Part shown: piece by piece, positions 39,438 to 48,103 of the stretch
How positions within the stretch are numbered: position 1 is the first letter of the stretch
How the letters are laid out: every line of letters starts with the position of its first letter
NCBI GenBank assembly: GCA_009996615.1
Contig: JAACZU010000004.1
Location: 1-64,000 of the forward strand
Origin: Rhodanobacteraceae bacterium
GTDB lineage: Bacteria > Pseudomonadota > Gammaproteobacteria > Xanthomonadales > Rhodanobacteraceae
Direction: 5' to 3'
DNA length: 64,000 bases
Notes under the pieces: model-generated
Databases searched by the model: none
The model's input: the letters and a program-made list of their open reading frames with translations, nothing else
What the model was told of the DNA's origin: nothing
Made by a program: the position numbers and the translations under genes

Positions 39438-39641
39438 GTGGGAGCGGGCCATGCCCGCGACCCGGGAACCATTGCGCCCGATCCGGTCGCGGGCATGGCC
39501 CGCTCCTGCGCAGGACCGTAGGGTGGGCCGCAGCGCCGAAGGCGCGAGTCCCACCATTTGTGACGAAGGCGCGATGGGCGCAGGCGCCGCACATGCCCCC
39601 GACCCGGGAATCATCCGGTCGCGGGCAGGGCCCGCTCCTAC
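39438..39641. repeat. Cluster of REP-like repeats, families A and B
   Basis: Family A elements lie at 39438-39462 (+), 39485-39509 (-) and 39617-39641 (-). A family B element with long internal symmetry lies at 39518-39555. Nothing else is seen in the 293 bp between the GST and YjbR-like genes. Confidence 0.85.
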
Positions 39642-40006
39642 GCCAGCGCCGCCTGCGCCTTCTTGCTCAGGTTCGCGCGCACCAGCTCGTACGAGCGGCG
39701 CACGAACGCGGCCAGTTCCTCGTGGCTGAAGCGTTCCGGCTCGGTCACGCTGATCCAGAATGCGCGCGCCATGTACGGCGCCGGCGCCATGCCGGGCTGG
39801 TCGCTGAGCTCGAGGAAGCGCTCGGAGTCGACCTTGAACGACAACCGGCCGCGCTCCGGCCCGAGCGTGCACAGCACCGCAAACATCTTGTTGGCGACGC
39901 TGTAGACCAGGTCGACTTCCCACTTGATCGAGCGCGTCACGCCCGGCCACGCCGCGCACAGCGCGTCGAGGTCGGTGTCGCGCATGCCTGTTGGCTGCCT
40001 GTCCAT
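39638..40006 (-). CDS. MmcQ/YjbR-like DNA-binding family protein
   Basis: The 122-residue protein has the YjbR/CyaY-like fold signature: an opening helix [17 protein letters not shown], strand [32 protein letters not shown], and [20 protein letters not shown] with a closing helix [16 protein letters not shown]. Function is poorly known; some members bind DNA. I start at ATG 40006 because GGGGGGAGG lies 4 nt upstream; ATG 39985 is an alternative. The TAG stop at 39638 lies in a REP element. Confidence 0.85.
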   Translation of the reverse strand: MDRQPTGMRDTDLDALCAAWPGVTRSIKWEVDLVYSVANKMFAVLCTLGPERGRLSFKVDSERFLELSDQPGMAPAPYMARAFWISVTEPERFSHEELAAFVRRSYELVRANLSKKAQAALA

Positions 40007-40170
40007 CCTGCCTCCCCCCGTCAAACCTGCATGGTAGCGCGCCGCCGGAACCGGCGCCGGCGGCGACTGCGACCATGTGCCGCAGCGCGCGCTCCGCCTG
40101 CGACATCGTGCCCGCCCCCCGGGGGAAACCAAATTGGCCGAAAATAGAGAGCTTGCTTTGCGAGAGTGCC

Positions 40171-41637
40171 ATGCATACCAACGAGACCTACAACGACCAC
40201 GTCGTCCGCCTGTTCCTGCTGGCGGCGGCCGTGTGGGGCATCATCGGCATGTCGATCGGCGTGTTCGCGGCCGCGCAACTGGCGTGGCCGGCGCTGAACT
40301 TCGACATCCCGTGGCTGACCTTCAGCCGGCTGCGCCCGGACCACACCTTCGGCGTGATCTTCGCGTTCGGCGGCTCGGCGCTGATGGGCACCTGCTACTA
40401 CGTGGTGCAGCGTACCGGCCACACGCGGCTGGCGCATCCGCGCCTGGCCAACTTCACGTTCTGGGGCTGGCAGCTGGCCTGCGTGCTGGCGATGGTGACG
40501 ATGCCGCTCGGCATCACCCAGAGCAAGGAATACGCCGAGCCGGAATGGTTCATCGACATCCTGGTCGCGGTGGTCTGGGTCAGCCTCGGCATCGTGTTCT
40601 TCTCCACGCTCGCGCGCCGGCGCATCCAGCACATCTACGTCGCCAACTGGTACTACGGCGCGTTCATCATCGCGGTCGGCCTGCTGCACATCGTCAACAA
40701 CCTCGCGCTGCCGGTGTCGCTGACCAAGTCCTACCCGATCTACTCGGGCGTGGTCGATGCGATGGTGCAGTGGTGGTACGGCCACAACGCGGTCGCGTTC
40801 TTCCTGACCGCCGGCTTCCTCGGCATGATGTACTACTTCGTGCCGCGCCAGGCGCAGCAGCCGCTGTGGAGCTACCGCTTCTCGATCGTCAATTTCTGGG
40901 CGCTGATCTCGGTCTACATGTGGGCCGGCTCGCACCACCTGATGTACACGGCGCTGCCGGACTGGGTGCAGTCGGTCGGCATGGCGTTCTCGCTGGTGCT
41001 GCTGATGCCGAGCTGGGGCTCGGCCGCGAATGGTCTGCTGACCTTCAATGGCTCGTGGCTGAAGCTGAAGGAAGACCCGGCGGCCAAGTTCATGGTGCTG
41101 TCGCTGGTGTTCTACGCCGCCTCGACCTTCGAAGGCTCGATGATGGCGATCAAGACCGTCAACTCGCTGTCGCACTACACCGACTGGACCATCGCGCACG
41201 TGCACTCGGGCTCGCTCGGCTGGGTCGCGATGATCACGATTGGCTCGCTCTACGCGATGGCGCCGCGTGCGCTCGGCCGCCCGGCGATGCATTCGCGCCG
41301 CGCGATGGAAATCCATTTCTGGCTGCACATCGCGGGCCTGTTGATGTACGTGCTGGCGATGTGGACCGCCGGCGTGACCGAGGGCCTGATGTGGCGCGCG
41401 ACGAACGCCGACGGTTCGCTGGTGTACCCGTTCATCGACAGCCTGATCGCGATCAAGCCGATGTACTGGGTGCGATTCCTCGGTGGCTGCCTGATCGTGT
41501 CGGGCATGGTCGTGATGGCGTGGAACCTGTGGCACACCGCCGCGCATGCGCGCAAGCGCCTGATCACGCCGATCCCGGTGCCGATCCCCGAGCCGGTCGC
41601 GCACCAGGTCCCCGCCCCCCTGCCGGCCGTTGGCTGA
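40171..41637 (+). CDS. ccoN: cbb3-type cytochrome c oxidase subunit I (CcoN)
   Basis: CcoN is the catalytic heme-copper subunit of the high-affinity cbb3 oxidase in the inner membrane. The 488-residue protein has 12-14 membrane helices. The low-spin and CuB/heme b3 histidine ligands are in [47 protein letters not shown] and [12 protein letters not shown] start at ATG 40171 ([14 protein letters not shown]) after GCGAGAG. It is the first gene of a tight cluster ccoNOQP-orf-ccoI-ccoS-tauE. I looked for an Anr/FNR box (TTGAT-N4-ATCAA) upstream and found none. Confidence 0.97.
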   Translation: MHTNETYNDHVVRLFLLAAAVWGIIGMSIGVFAAAQLAWPALNFDIPWLTFSRLRPDHTFGVIFAFGGSALMGTCYYVVQRTGHTRLAHPRLANFTFWGWQLACVLAMVTMPLGITQSKEYAEPEWFIDILVAVVWVSLGIVFFSTLARRRIQHIYVANWYYGAFIIAVGLLHIVNNLALPVSLTKSYPIYSGVVDAMVQWWYGHNAVAFFLTAGFLGMMYYFVPRQAQQPLWSYRFSIVNFWALISVYMWAGSHHLMYTALPDWVQSVGMAFSLVLLMPSWGSAANGLLTFNGSWLKLKEDPAAKFMVLSLVFYAASTFEGSMMAIKTVNSLSHYTDWTIAHVHSGSLGWVAMITIGSLYAMAPRALGRPAMHSRRAMEIHFWLHIAGLLMYVLAMWTAGVTEGLMWRATNADGSLVYPFIDSLIAIKPMYWVRFLGGCLIVSGMVVMAWNLWHTAAHARKRLITPIPVPIPEPVAHQVPAPLPAVG

Positions 41638-41647
41638 GGAGAACGCA

Positions 41648-42304
41648 ATGGCCCGTGGTTACAAGTATTTCGAAGCGGTCGAGAAGCACGCCGGCCTGCT
41701 CGGCGTCGGCATCGCGATCATGGTCTCGCTCGGCGGCCTGGCCGAGATCACGCCGCTGTTCATGCGCGCGCACCAGGTCGAGGCACCGGCCGGCGTCAAG
41801 CCGTACGATCCGCTGCGCCTGGCCGGCAAGGACATCTACGTGCGCGAGGGCTGCTACCTCTGCCACACGCAGATGATCCGCGCGCTGCGCGCCGAGACCG
41901 AGCGCTATGGCCACTACTCGGTGGCCGAGGAGTCGGTCTACGACCGTCCGCACCAGTGGGGCTCCAAGCGCACCGGCCCGGACCTCGCGCGCGTCGGCGG
42001 CAAGTACTCCGACGCCTGGCAGCGCATGCACCTGCTCGATCCACGCAAGGTCGTGCCGGTGTCGAACATGCCGGCCTACTCGTGGCTCGAGCACGAGACG
42101 ATCGACGCCGACGACATCATGGCGCGCATGCGCACGCTGCGCAGGCTCGGCGAGCCGTACAGCGACGCCGAGATCGCCGAAGCACCCAAGGCGCTCGAGG
42201 GCAAGACCGCGCTCGATGCGCTGGTCGCCTACCTGCAGGGCCTGGGCACCAGCCTGCCGGCGAACGGCACGAGCGAGGCCAGCGACGGCGGAGCGGCCCC
42301 ATGA
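41648..42304 (+). CDS. ccoO: cbb3-type oxidase monoheme cytochrome c subunit (CcoO)
   Basis: The 218-residue subunit is anchored by one N-terminal helix (GLLGVGIAIMVSLGGLAEIT) and carries one c-type heme at CYLCH (about residue 76), with the distal Met ligand probably in VSNMPAYSWL. It passes electrons from CcoP to CcoN. ATG 41648 follows GAGGAGAA. It is 10 bp from ccoN and overlaps ccoQ by 4 nt. Confidence 0.97.
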   Translation: MARGYKYFEAVEKHAGLLGVGIAIMVSLGGLAEITPLFMRAHQVEAPAGVKPYDPLRLAGKDIYVREGCYLCHTQMIRALRAETERYGHYSVAEESVYDRPHQWGSKRTGPDLARVGGKYSDAWQRMHLLDPRKVVPVSNMPAYSWLEHETIDADDIMARMRTLRRLGEPYSDAEIAEAPKALEGKTALDALVAYLQGLGTSLPANGTSEASDGGAAP

Positions 42305-42456
42305 GCGCGTTCTGGGGCCACCTGGCCGGCGTCATCACCGTGACGCTGATGCTCAGCTTCATCGCGACCTGGATCTGGGTCTGGAACGGTCGCCATAAAC
42401 CGAAGTACGACGCGCTCGCGCGTCTGCCGATGCAAGACGAGGAGAACCGGGCGTGA
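42301..42456 (+). CDS. ccoQ: cbb3-type oxidase assembly/stability subunit CcoQ
   Basis: This 51-residue protein has a single membrane helix (VITVTLMLSFIATWIWVWN) followed by a short charged tail (RHKPKYDALARLPMQDEE), the FixQ/CcoQ pattern. It overlaps ccoO by ATGA and ccoP by GTGA, indicating translational coupling. Confidence 0.93.
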   Translation: MSAFWGHLAGVITVTLMLSFIATWIWVWNGRHKPKYDALARLPMQDEENRA

Positions 42457-43367
42457 GCACGTTCTGGTCGGTGTGGATCATGTTCCTGGTGGTGCTCAAC
42501 ATGGGCATCACCTTCTTCCTGTTCATCTGGGGCCAGCGCGTCAAGATCCCGGTGCAGCCGGACGGCACCAGCGGCCACGTGTGGGCGCACGGCGTGCTGC
42601 GCGAAAGCGTGCGCAAGCTGCCGCTGTGGTGGGTCGTGCTGTCGGCCAGCATGTTCGTCGCCGGCGCGGTCTACCTCGTGCTGTTCCCCGGCTTCGGCGC
42701 CAACAAGGGCCTGCTCGGCTGGACCGCGCACGGCGAGCTGGCGAAGGCCCGCCAGGCCAACCTCGGCAAGCTCGACGAGCTGGTGCACGGCTTCCGCCTG
42801 TATCCGGTCGAGCAGCTCGCCGCCGACCCGGCCGCCACGCGCATCGGCCACCGCCTGTTCGTCGACAACTGCGCCGCCTGCCACGGCCGCGAAGGCCACG
42901 GCAACCAGCTGCTCGGCGCGCCGAACCTGGTCGACGGCGACTGGCTGTACGGCGGCGACGGCAAGGCGATCACGACGAGCATCCTCGAAGGCCGCCACGG
43001 CGCGATGCCGCCGTTCGGCCCGACCTTCGGCGAGGACGGCGTGGCGAACCTGGCCAACTACGTGCTGAGCCTGTCCGGCGCGCCGCACGACGCGGCCAAG
43101 GCCGCTGCCGGCCAGCCGAACTTCGCCGGCGTCTGTGCGGCCTGCCACGGCGCCGAGGGCAAGGGCAACCAGGCGCTCGGCGCGCCGAACCTGACCGACG
43201 CCATCTGGCTGCACGGCGGCGACCTCGCCACGATCGAGGAAACGATCCGCCACGGCCGCAACGGCCAGATGCCGGCCTGGCGCGAGCGCCTGGGCGAGGA
43301 CAATGCGCGCATGATCGCGGCCTGGATCTATGCCCAGGCCAACGCCAAGGACCTTCCCGCGCACTGA
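42453..43367 (+). CDS. ccoP: cbb3-type oxidase diheme cytochrome c subunit (CcoP)
   Basis: The 304-residue subunit starts at GTG 42453. It has two N-terminal helices (residues about 5-25 and 55-77) and two periplasmic cytochrome c domains with CAACH and CAACH in DNCAACHGREGHGNQ and GVCAACHGAEGKGNQ. The two domains are clear internal duplicates, each continuing with LGAPNL. It accepts electrons from soluble or membrane cytochromes and hands them to CcoO. Confidence 0.97.
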   Translation: MSTFWSVWIMFLVVLNMGITFFLFIWGQRVKIPVQPDGTSGHVWAHGVLRESVRKLPLWWVVLSASMFVAGAVYLVLFPGFGANKGLLGWTAHGELAKARQANLGKLDELVHGFRLYPVEQLAADPAATRIGHRLFVDNCAACHGREGHGNQLLGAPNLVDGDWLYGGDGKAITTSILEGRHGAMPPFGPTFGEDGVANLANYVLSLSGAPHDAAKAAAGQPNFAGVCAACHGAEGKGNQALGAPNLTDAIWLHGGDLATIEETIRHGRNGQMPAWRERLGEDNARMIAAWIYAQANAKDLPAH

Positions 43368-43368
43368 G

Positions 43369-43575
43369 ATGGCCGCCGACCTGCCCGCCGCGCGCTGGTA
43401 CCGCCAACCGATCCTCTGGCTCGGCGCGCTGATCCTGGCCGCCTCGCTGGCCGGCTGCGTGTGGATGATCGTGCTCGGCGCGCAGCACGCCGACGAGCCG
43501 GTGCCGACCGCCGGGCAGGTGTTCAAGGTGCCGCTGGCCAAGCCGCCGGCACCGCCGCCGGAGCCGGCGCGATGA
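43369..43575 (+). CDS. Small membrane protein in the FixH (CcoH) position
   Basis: The 68-residue protein begins MAADLPAARWYRQPILWLG, has one membrane helix and ends with a Pro-rich tail (LAKPPAPPPEPAR). It lies 1 bp after ccoP and overlaps ccoI by 4 nt, where FixH/CcoH is normally encoded. The WYRQP lead and single helix resemble the start of FixH, but the ~100-residue periplasmic part is missing. It may be a reduced CcoH or an unrelated assembly peptide. Confidence 0.7.
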   Translation: MAADLPAARWYRQPILWLGALILAASLAGCVWMIVLGAQHADEPVPTAGQVFKVPLAKPPAPPPEPAR

Positions 43576-46007
43576 ACGCGTCCGCGTCCGGCTGCTGGCA
43601 CTGCGGCGAGCCGCTGCCGCCGGACGCGCTGCTGGCGCAGGTCGCCGGCACGCCGCGCGCGGTCTGCTGCAACGGCTGCCGCGCCGCCGCCGAGTGGATC
43701 GACCAGCTCGGCCTGTCTGACTACTACCGCCTGCGCAGTGCGCCGGCCGAGCGGCCGGAGGAATCGGCCTCGGCGCAGGCCTGGGCGCGGCCCGAACTCG
43801 CCCGCCACGCGGTGCGCACGCTCGAAGACGGCCGCAGCGAAGTCTGCGTGCTGGTCGAGGGCCTGCGCTGCAGCGCCTGCGTCTGGCTGATCGAACGCAG
43901 CCTCGGCGGCGTGCCGGGCGTGGCCAGCGTGCAGGTCAACGCCGCCGCGCAGCGCGCGCGCGTGGTGTTCGACGCCGAGCGCGCCGCCCTGCCGCAACTG
44001 CTCGGCTCGCTCGAACGCGTCGGCTACCGCGCGCTGCCGCTCGACGCGGCCGCGCTCGACGATGCGCGCAAGCGCGAATCGCAGACCGCAATGAAGCGCC
44101 TGCTGGTCGCCGGCTTCGGCGCGATGCAGGCGATGATGTACGCCAGCGCGCTCTACCTCGGCGCGTTCGACGCGATGGACGAGGTCACGCGCGACCTGTT
44201 CCGCTGGCTCGGCCTGCTGGTCGCCACGCCGGTCGTGTTCTACTCGGCGCAGCCGTTCTTCGCCGGCGCGCGCCGCACGCTGGCCGCGCGGCGTCTCGGC
44301 ATGGACGTGCCGGTCGCGATCGCGATCGCGCTGATCTACGTCGCCAGCGTGGTCGAAGCGCTGCGCGGCGGCGCCGAGGTCTATTTCGACTCGGTCAGCA
44401 TGTTCGTGTTCTTCCTGCTGGTCGGCCGCTATCTGGAAATGCGCGCGCGCCACCACGCCGCCAACCTGTCCGACGCGCTGGCGCGGCTGACGCCGGTGTT
44501 CGCCGACCGCGTGCGCGCCGACGGCACGCTCGAGCGCGTCGGCGCGGCCGAACTGCAACCCGGCAACCATGTGCACGTCGCCGAAGGCAGCGCGGTGCCG
44601 GCCGACGGCACGCTCGACAGCGAGCGCTGCCGCGTCGACGAGGCGCTGCTGTCGGGTGAATCGGCGCCGGTGGCCAAGCGCCGCGGCGACACGCTGGTGG
44701 CCGGCAGCGTCGTCGTCGACGGCCCGGCGCGCCTCGTCGTCGAGCGCGTCGGCACCGACACCGTGCTGGCCGGCATCGTCGCGCTGGTCACGCGCGCGCA
44801 GGCCGAGCGGCCGCGACTGGCCGAGGCCGGCGAGCGCGCCGCGACCGGTTTCGTCGCGCGCGTGCTGACGCTGGCCACGCTGACCGCGATCGGCTGGAGC
44901 TTCTTCGATCCCTCGCGCGCGTTCACCGCCACGCTGGCGGTGCTGGTCGTGTCGTGCCCGTGCGCGTTCGCACTGGCCGTGCCGGCCGCGCTGACGCGCG
45001 CGCTCGGCGTGCTGGCCAAGCGCGGCGTGCTGGTCGTGCATGCCGATGCGATCGAGCAGCTCGCCGGCGCGACGCATGCAGTGTTCGACAAGACCGGCAC
45101 GCTGACCGAGCCCGACCTCGCGCTCGAGCGTATCGAGCCGCACGGCACGCTCGACCGCGACGGCGCGCTCGCGCTCGCCGCCGCGCTCGCGCGCGGCAGC
45201 CGCCACCCGGCCTCGCGCGCGATCGCCGCGGCGCTACCCGATGCGGCGCTGCCGGACGTGACCGACCTGCGCGCCGAAGCCGGCGGCGGCCTCGAAGGCG
45301 TGATCGACGGTCGCCGCGTGCGCCTCGGCCGCGCCGACTTCGCGCTCGCCCGCGACGACGTGCCGGCCAGCCTCGACGAGGCGGTCGTGCTCGCCGACGA
45401 AGCCGGCGTGCTGGCCGCGTTCCACCTGTCCGAACGCCTGCGCCCGGGCGCGCGCGCCGCGCTCGACGCGCTCGCCGCCGACGGCGTCGCGCTCGAGATC
45501 GTCAGCGGCGATGCGCCCGGCAAGGTCGCCGCGGTCGCCGAGCGGCTCGGCGTCACGCACTGGCGCGCGCGCGCGCGCCCGGCCGACAAGCTGGCCCGCC
45601 TGACCGCGCTGCGCGCCGACGGCGCGCGCGTGATCGCGGTCGGCGACGGCATCAACGACGCGCCGGTACTGGCCGGCGCCGACGTCGCGGTCGCGCTCGC
45701 CGCCGGCGCCGAGCTGGCGCAGGCGTCCAGCGACGTCGTGCTCGCCGGCGAACGCCTCGGCGCGCTGCCCGAAGCGCGCGCGATCGCGCGCCAGGCGCTG
45801 CGCATCCTGCGCCAGAACCAGCGCTGGTCGCTCGCCTACAACCTGACCGTGGTGCCGTTCGGGGCGCTCGGCTTCGTGCCGCCGTGGCTGGCGGCGCTCG
45901 GCATGTCGCTGAGCTCGCTGGTGGTCGTGCTGAACGCGCTGCGCATCGGCCGCCGCCTCGAACATGCCGTCGAGGCGCCGCTGGCGCCGGCCGGAGCGGA
46001 CGCATGA
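43572..46007 (+). CDS. ccoI: Copper-translocating P1B-type ATPase for cbb3 oxidase assembly (CcoI/FixI)
   Basis: CcoI supplies copper for the CcoN active site. The 811-residue ATPase has an N-terminal Cys cluster (CWHCGEPLP, CCNGC), a heavy-metal-associated domain (GLRCSACVWLIE, about residues 97-108), eight membrane helices with the SCPC motif at about 460, the actuator LSGES, phosphorylation site DKTGT at about 505, the HP dipeptide in SRHPASRA and the hinge GDGINDAP at about 690. All catalytic motifs are intact. It overlaps both neighbours by 4 nt. Confidence 0.96.
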   Translation: MNASASGCWHCGEPLPPDALLAQVAGTPRAVCCNGCRAAAEWIDQLGLSDYYRLRSAPAERPEESASAQAWARPELARHAVRTLEDGRSEVCVLVEGLRCSACVWLIERSLGGVPGVASVQVNAAAQRARVVFDAERAALPQLLGSLERVGYRALPLDAAALDDARKRESQTAMKRLLVAGFGAMQAMMYASALYLGAFDAMDEVTRDLFRWLGLLVATPVVFYSAQPFFAGARRTLAARRLGMDVPVAIAIALIYVASVVEALRGGAEVYFDSVSMFVFFLLVGRYLEMRARHHAANLSDALARLTPVFADRVRADGTLERVGAAELQPGNHVHVAEGSAVPADGTLDSERCRVDEALLSGESAPVAKRRGDTLVAGSVVVDGPARLVVERVGTDTVLAGIVALVTRAQAERPRLAEAGERAATGFVARVLTLATLTAIGWSFFDPSRAFTATLAVLVVSCPCAFALAVPAALTRALGVLAKRGVLVVHADAIEQLAGATHAVFDKTGTLTEPDLALERIEPHGTLDRDGALALAAALARGSRHPASRAIAAALPDAALPDVTDLRAEAGGGLEGVIDGRRVRLGRADFALARDDVPASLDEAVVLADEAGVLAAFHLSERLRPGARAALDALAADGVALEIVSGDAPGKVAAVAERLGVTHWRARARPADKLARLTALRADGARVIAVGDGINDAPVLAGADVAVALAAGAELAQASSDVVLAGERLGALPEARAIARQALRILRQNQRWSLAYNLTVVPFGALGFVPPWLAALGMSLSSLVVVLNALRIGRRLEHAVEAPLAPAGADA

Positions 46008-46174
46008 ACATCCTGCTGGTCATGATCCCGCTGTCGATCCTGCTGCTGATCGGCGCCGGCATTGCGTTCTTCTGGGCGGTCGACCACGACCAGTTCGAGG
46101 ACATGGAGACGCCGCGCCTGCTGCCGCTGGAGGACGCGCCGGACACGCCGCCCACCGGAGAGCCGCCGCCGTGA
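46004..46174 (+). CDS. ccoS: cbb3-type oxidase assembly protein CcoS
   Basis: This 56-residue protein has the CcoS signature: an N-terminal membrane helix (MNILLVMIPLSILLLIGAGI), then FFWAVDHDQFEDMETPR and a short acidic/Pro tail. It is needed for heme and copper insertion into CcoN in other species. It overlaps ccoI and the following gene by 4 nt each. Confidence 0.95.
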   Translation: MNILLVMIPLSILLLIGAGIAFFWAVDHDQFEDMETPRLLPLEDAPDTPPTGEPPP

Positions 46175-46899
46175 ACAACCCGCTGACGCTCGGTGCCGCG
46201 CTGCTGCTCGGCCTGGCGGCCAGCGGCCACTGCGTGGTCATGTGCGGCGGCATCTCGGCCGCGCTCGGCCTGGCCACCGCCAAGGACGCCGACGGCCGTC
46301 CGCAGCCACGCCTGCTGGCCGGCTACCAGTTCGGCCGCGTCGCCTCGTACACGCTGGCCGGCCTGCTGTTCGGCGGCGCGCTCGGCGGCCTGATCGCGCT
46401 GCTCGACATCGAGACCGTGCGCCGCACGCTGCGCGGACTCGGCGCGTTCGCGCTGCTGCTCGGCGCGCTGGTCGCGTTCGGCCGCGTGCGCGATCCGGGC
46501 TTCGGCCTCGGCCGGCGCGTGTGGCCGAAACTCGCCCCGCTCGGCCGCAAGCTGCTGCCGGTCACCAGCCTGCCGCGCGCGTTCGCGTTCGGCATGGTCT
46601 GGGGCTGGATGCCGTGCGGCTTCGTCTACACCGTGCTCTTAATCGCGACGATGCAGCTCGACGCGCTCGCCGGCGCGGCGACGATGGCCGCGTTCGGCCT
46701 CGGCACGATCCCGGCCCTGCTCGCCACCGCGTTCGGCGCGCAGCGCTTCGCCGGCCTCGCCGCGCGCCCGGGCGCCAAGCGCCTCGCCGGCACGCTGCTG
46801 CTCGCCAGCGCCGCGCTGACCCTCGCCGGCCCGTGGCTGCTCGGTCAGGCGCCATGGCTGCACGGCTGGCTGCCGTTCGATTGCGCGTTGCCGGAGTGA
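46171..46899 (+). CDS. TauE/SafE-type membrane protein of the cbb3 cluster
   Basis: The 242-residue membrane protein starts at GTG 46171, overlapping ccoS. It has about six helices with Cys residues in GLAASGHCVVMCGGIS and GMVWGWMPCGFVYTVLL, the pattern of the short sulfite-exporter TauE/SafE (DsbD-like) proteins routinely encoded after ccoS. A role in copper or redox handling during oxidase assembly is likely from position; direct sulfite export is not supported. Confidence 0.88.
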   Translation: MNNPLTLGAALLLGLAASGHCVVMCGGISAALGLATAKDADGRPQPRLLAGYQFGRVASYTLAGLLFGGALGGLIALLDIETVRRTLRGLGAFALLLGALVAFGRVRDPGFGLGRRVWPKLAPLGRKLLPVTSLPRAFAFGMVWGWMPCGFVYTVLLIATMQLDALAGAATMAAFGLGTIPALLATAFGAQRFAGLAARPGAKRLAGTLLLASAALTLAGPWLLGQAPWLHGWLPFDCALPE

Positions 46900-46984
46900 G
46901 CGGCCGCGCTTGACCGGTTGCGCGAATGCTGGAATGTTGGCCGTCGCTCCCCCTACGCGCCACGACCAACACCGAGGAGTCCTC

Positions 46985-47392
46985 GTGTCCCAGCCCCAAG
47001 CCTTGTTCGTCGTGCTCCTGATCAGTGCCGGCATCAGCACCGCCTTGTCCGTGCTGCTGTCGCGCCCCCTCTCGGCGTTGCTCGAGGATGTGTGCCGCAG
47101 CGCCGGTAGCGTCCGTTTCTGGCTGCGCTACTCGCAGGCAATCCTGTTCATCGTGCCGCTGCTGTGCAGCGTGGTGTATGCCGGCACCGCCGTCATGCGG
47201 GTCGGCGTCCAGTCCGGCGTGGAGGTGTTCTATGTCGCGCTGCTCAGCTCCTTGCTCGGCGCCCTGCTCGCGCTCGCCTGCGTCGGAATCCCGCTGTCTC
47301 GCATCCGCGCTTCGGCGCCGTCGCCGAAACGGAGCGCGGATAACAATGCGTTCTGGGGACATCGGTCCGAATCCGAGGCGGACGGCAGATAG
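46985..47392 (+). CDS. Hypothetical membrane protein
   Basis: I do not recognise this 135-residue protein. GTG 46985 has GAGGAG 5 nt upstream, which fixes the start. Three hydrophobic helices (ALFVVLLISAGISTALSVLL, AILFIVPLLCSVVYAGTAVM, VFYVALLSSLLGALLALACV) precede a short polar tail. It follows the cbb3 cluster by 85 bp and may be cotranscribed. A hairpin-like GC-rich stretch follows near 47415. Confidence 0.6.
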   Translation: MSQPQALFVVLLISAGISTALSVLLSRPLSALLEDVCRSAGSVRFWLRYSQAILFIVPLLCSVVYAGTAVMRVGVQSGVEVFYVALLSSLLGALLALACVGIPLSRIRASAPSPKRSADNNAFWGHRSESEADGR

Positions 47393-47446
47393 GCCGGGCA
47401 CTACCCGCCCCGCTCCCGGCCGGGGCTGGACCGGCGGTCGTCGGCC

Positions 47447-47998
47447 GTGAACGCGCTGGCGCCGCGCGGCGATCCGTTCACCACGCTCGACGGCCAGACC
47501 TTGTGGCTGCGCCCGATCTGTCCCGACGACGCCGACGCGCTGCGCCGCGGCTTTGCGCGGCTGACGCCCGAACAGGTGCGCCAGCGCGCGTTCCGGCGCA
47601 TGGCCGAGCTGTCGGTCGAGGCGGCCGAACGGCTCGCCACGGTCGACCCGGCGATCGGCGCGGCCTATGTCGTGACCGACGCCGACGGCGAGGTCCGCGC
47701 CGAGGCGCGCCTGTACGTCGACGCCTCGCACTACGGCGCCGAGTTCGCGCTGGTGGTCGACCCGAGCCTGACCGGCCGCGGCGTCGGCCGCGCGCTAATG
47801 CAGCGCCTGCTCGCCGAGGCCGCCGCGCGCGGCCTGCACGTGCTGTGGGGCGACGTGCTGACCGACAACGCGGTCATGCTCGACTTCGTGCGCCAGCTCG
47901 GCGCCGACCGCCAGGCGGTGCCGGACGATCCGGGCATCGTGCGCGTCAGCTTCCGGCTGCGCGAGAGCCACACCATCCCCACCCAACCCTCCCCTTGA
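47447..47998 (+). CDS. GNAT-family N-acetyltransferase
   Basis: The 183-residue protein starts at GTG 47447. It has a GNAT fold with WLRPICPDDADALRRGFARL at the N-terminus and the acetyl-CoA loop LTGRGVGRALMQRL (about residues 110-123). The segment TPEQVRQRAF resembles the acyltransferase module that follows CoA-ligase domains in protein-lysine acetyltransferases of the Pat/YfiQ type, but here it stands alone. The last nine codons (HTIPTQPSP and the stop) come from a dispersed 37 bp repeat, so the native C-terminus may have been replaced. Confidence 0.85.
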   Translation: MNALAPRGDPFTTLDGQTLWLRPICPDDADALRRGFARLTPEQVRQRAFRRMAELSVEAAERLATVDPAIGAAYVVTDADGEVRAEARLYVDASHYGAEFALVVDPSLTGRGVGRALMQRLLAEAAARGLHVLWGDVLTDNAVMLDFVRQLGADRQAVPDDPGIVRVSFRLRESHTIPTQPSP

Positions 47999-48103
47999 AG
48001 GGGAGGGCTGGAAAAGCGATGTAGCCCGGGTAAGCGAAGCGCACCCGGGGCTTTTGACGACGACGACCCGGGTTTCCGGGTCGCGGGCATGGCCCGCTCC
48101 TAC
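47971..48103. repeat. Cluster of three different dispersed repeats
   Basis: A 37 bp element at 47971-48007 with the palindrome CCCTCCCCTTGAAGGGGAGGG-type core is a perfect reverse-complement copy of 62409-62445. A GTAGCCCGGG...CACCCGGGG element lies at 48021-48050. A family A REP lies at 48079-48103 on the minus strand. They fill the space between the convergent GNAT and RND genes. Confidence 0.88.

Noticed and set aside
37657..39594. A long minus-strand frame extending the CDF transporter upstream by over 300 codons.
   Set aside because: The transporter starts cleanly at 38565, and the extension is the GST gene in a wrong frame plus REP sequence.
40080..40170. Search for an Anr/FNR box upstream of ccoN.
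   Set aside because: No TTGAT-N4-ATCAA-like sequence was found; TTGGCC near 40134 does not fit.
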